Shown here: one piece after another, positions 22,815 to 24,374 of the stretch
Numbering within the stretch: position 1 is the stretch's first letter
Layout: each line of letters begins with the position of its first letter
Source of the DNA: Rickettsiaceae bacterium
Lineage (GTDB): Bacteria; Pseudomonadota; Alphaproteobacteria; Rickettsiales; Rickettsiaceae
Direction: 5' to 3'
DNA length: 24,374 nt
Assembly: GCA_021741085.1 (NCBI GenBank)
Contig: JAIOYM010000007.1
Span: forward strand, 1 to 24,374
Position numbers and translations under genes: made by a program
The notes under the pieces: model-generated
What the model was told of the DNA's origin: nothing
Seen by the model: only the letters and a program-made list of their open reading frames with translations
The model's database searches: none

Positions 22815-23597
22815 TTAATTATTATTTGTAACTTCTGGAGTTGTATATAGACTAGAAAAAATTCTTTCCCATCTTATAGAATTCCACCATTCACTTACTC
22901 CGAATTCAAATAAAGGTTTAGCGGCTGAAAAATATAGAATTTGTGCTTTAGCTATCAAATTTTCTTCCATTATGAAGCCTAAATCAGATCTGCTGTCTGC
23001 AGAGTCGTCTCTATTATCCCCCATAAAGAAATAGTGCCCTGAAGGAACATTATATGGACCAGCATTATAAAACTTTTTACCAAACAATATATTTTGAGAT
23101 TCGATGATTTCGTATGAGAAATCGTTGGGTAAAGTTTCGATGAAACTATTATATCTGTTCCCTTCTTCGTCAATGAATTTACCATTAGAGATTTTTTGAA
23201 TAGCTTTATCATTAATATGTATTACACCCTCAATGATTTCTATTTTGTCGCCAGGCAGTCCTATTAATCTTTTTACAAAACGTTCTTGTTTTGGAACATT
23301 TTTAGGCGGCCAAAATACTATTATTTCACCTCTTTCGGGTTTAGAAAAAAACAATCTCCCTTCAAATAGAGGCATAAAAAAAGGCAAAGAATATTTGCTG
23401 TAGCCGTAAGAATATTTTGAAACAAATACATAATCGCCTTTCAAAATAGTTGGTTTTAGAGATTCTGTAGGTACATTGCAATTTTCAAAAACGAATGTTT
23501 TTATGCATAAGACGAATAGTAAAAGCTGTATCCAAGACTGTACTTCTTTTTTCCAGCTATTGGATTTTTTGTTCGGCGAACTTAATGAATCAGACAT
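22815..23597 (-). CDS. lepB: Signal peptidase I
   Basis: The inner-membrane serine protease that removes Sec signal peptides on the periplasmic side. At 260 aa it has one N-terminal membrane helix (about residues 21-37), box B VPTESLKPTI with the nucleophile Ser46, box D RFVKRLIGLPGDKIEI with the general base Lys109, and box E GDNRDDSADSRSDLGFI (193-209). Box B reads TESLKP where most enzymes have SGSMxP, so the residues on both sides of the nucleophile differ from consensus. An AGGGG ribosome site lies just before the ATG. It follows the ferredoxin gene by 30 bases on the same strand. Confidence 0.95.
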   Translation of the reverse strand: MSDSLSSPNKKSNSWKKEVQSWIQLLLFVLCIKTFVFENCNVPTESLKPTILKGDYVFVSKYSYGYSKYSLPFFMPLFEGRLFFSKPERGEIIVFWPPKNVPKQERFVKRLIGLPGDKIEIIEGVIHINDKAIQKISNGKFIDEEGNRYNSFIETLPNDFSYEIIESQNILFGKKFYNAGPYNVPSGHYFFMGDNRDDSADSRSDLGFIMEENLIAKAQILYFSAAKPLFEFGVSEWWNSIRWERIFSSLYTTPEVTNNN

Positions 23598-23627
23598 TTC
23601 CCCTAGACTTCTTATGGATTGAATATT

Positions 23628-23963
23628 TTATATATTTATATTACGAGTCGTACTTGGAACTTTAATTCTCATGCCATCTAATTCTTCAGTTACAATGATT
23701 TGGCATCCAAGTCTTGAAGTACTTGTTGGTTTGAAGGCTAAATCTAGCATATCTTCTTCGTCAGTTGAAGGTTCTGGCAATAAATCAAAAAATTCTTCAT
23801 CTATTATAACATGACAAGTAGAACAAGCAAGAGATCCTTCGCAAGATCCCTCTAGATCAATTTCATTTTGATGAGCTACTTCTAGAATTGACAACCCTAT
23901 TGGGGCTCTTACAAGTGTTTCTGCACCGTCTTCATCTACAAAAATAAGTTTTATTTTTCGCAC
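23628..23963 (-). CDS. [2Fe-2S] ferredoxin, adrenodoxin/Isc type
   Basis: A 111-aa electron carrier. Cysteines 41, 47, 50 and 87 (CEGSLACSTC, then LGCQII) form the CX5CX2C...C ligand pattern of the vertebrate-type/Fdx ferredoxins used in Isc iron-sulfur cluster assembly. EVAHQNEIDLEGSCEGSLAC and LLPEPSTDEEDMLDLAF are family hallmarks, the latter being the acidic partner-binding helix. The start is GTG at 23963, preceded by AGAGG four bases upstream. hscA/hscB, its usual neighbours, are not in the window; lepB follows instead. Confidence 0.93.
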   Translation of the reverse strand: MRKIKLIFVDEDGAETLVRAPIGLSILEVAHQNEIDLEGSCEGSLACSTCHVIIDEEFFDLLPEPSTDEEDMLDLAFKPTSTSRLGCQIIVTEELDGMRIKVPSTTRNINI

Positions 23964-24056
23964 TTTGCCTCTATTAATAGAAATTAAAAATTAGTTTGAA
24001 CTGAGCTTTTTGCAAGGCTTTTTGAACCCCGTTAAAAACAATCTAGCACAATTGTT

Positions 24057-24085
24057 TTAGTATTGTCTAGTTGAAAAACTGTCAA
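24057..24085 (-). promoter_or_regulatory. Possible promoter for ferredoxin-lepB
   Basis: On the minus strand a perfect TTGACA (24085-24080) is followed after 17 bases by TACTAA (24062-24057), a weak -10. It would give a leader of roughly 90 bases. The poor -10 keeps confidence low. Confidence 0.35.
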
Positions 24086-24127
24086 AAAGTTAGTTTGTTA
24101 CTGTTTCGTTGTTTATTCTCAGTTAAT

Positions 24128-24155
24128 TTGATAAAATCTTAAGATCAAGTATATC
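24128..24155 (+). promoter_or_regulatory. Possible promoter for xseA
   Basis: TTGATA (24128-24133), a 16-base spacer and TATATC (24150-24155) resemble sigma70 boxes, 28 bases upstream of the xseA start codon. Confidence 0.4.
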
Positions 24156-24182
24156 TAATTTGATTCAAATAAGAGAGTGTTG

Positions 24183-24374
24183 ATGCAATTGACAATAAAT
24201 TTCGATGATAAAGCAAAGGGTCAAGAAGTTAAGCAATATAGTGTTACAGAGATATCACAGCTTCTTAAAAACACTATAGAAGAAAGATTTCTTAAGGTTA
24301 AAATCGAAGGAGAAATTTCTGGCTACAAATTAGCTTCAACAGGACACGCATATTTTAATATAAAAGATGATAAT
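24183..24374 (+). CDS. xseA: Exodeoxyribonuclease VII large subunit, 5' part only
   Basis: The first 64 codons of a gene cut by the window end. The sequence VTEISQLLKNTIEERF, then LKVKIEGEISGYKLASTGHA and YFNIKDDN, is the N-terminal OB-fold of XseA, which binds single-stranded DNA; the catalytic region lies outside. The enzyme degrades single-stranded DNA in repair. The ATG at 24183 leaves a 17-residue N-terminal extension before the conserved domain, normal for the family. It is divergent from the ferredoxin gene. Confidence 0.9.
   Translation, partial: MQLTINFDDKAKGQEVKQYSVTEISQLLKNTIEERFLKVKIEGEISGYKLASTGHAYFNIKDDN

Overview
The window is AT-rich, densely coded DNA from an obligate intracellular alphaproteobacterium of the order Rickettsiales, most likely family Rickettsiaceae. 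The evidence is a Tlc-type ATP/ADP (nucleotide) translocase, a citrate synthase very close to the rickettsial form, a rickettsial-type GST-like protein, a remnant gene-transfer-agent (GTA) capsid cluster and abundant palindromic intergenic repeats. The genus cannot be fixed from sequence alone; the many repeats and candidate secreted proteins would suit an Orientia-like or protist-associated lineage (inference).

Layout. 1-356: end of an unrecognised minus-strand gene. 594-2812: a promoter, then tlc and gmk as a tight pair. 2913-4330: a 1.4 kb array of imperfect tandem hairpin repeats without genes. 4426-5199: an NDUFAF5/BioC-like methyltransferase (minus). 5307-9601: a compact GTA/HK97-type structural operon (prohead protease, major capsid, head-tail connector, stopper, tail terminator, DUF2460 distal tail, DUF2163 hub), followed by a 54-aa ORF and a DUF2335 membrane protein. 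10389-12825 (minus): a His/Lys-rich exported protein and the hslV-hslU protease. 13084-14820: DUF2628 protein, HIT hydrolase, asd. 14839-16014 (minus): a large Gly/Ala-rich membrane-active-looking protein. 16166-16655 (minus): rpmH-rnpA. 16840-19725 (minus): GST-like protein, OmpH/Skp chaperone, gltA. 20191-21726: an unrecognised 511-aa hydrophilic protein. 21860-22740: a second hairpin array in the opposite orientation. 22815-23963 (minus): ferredoxin and lepB. 24183-end: start of xseA.

The most unusual material is the repeat system. Two hairpin families (here A and B) share the same flanks and the same GA/GTG internal loop, but differ by a compensatory two-base-pair change in the outer stem (ATCAC/GTGAT versus ATTGC/GCAAT). 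A and B alternate in opposite orientation, some copies of both carry a long insert at the same place in the loop, and the two arrays contain a perfect 122-bp inverted match 17.6 kb apart. This pattern suggests selection on structure and possible genome inversion.

The second notable element is the GTA cluster. It keeps head, connector and distal-tail genes with 4-base ATGA couplings but lacks recognisable tail tube, chaperone and tape-measure genes between the tail terminator and the distal tail gene. No tRNA, rRNA, CRISPR or transposase gene was recognised.
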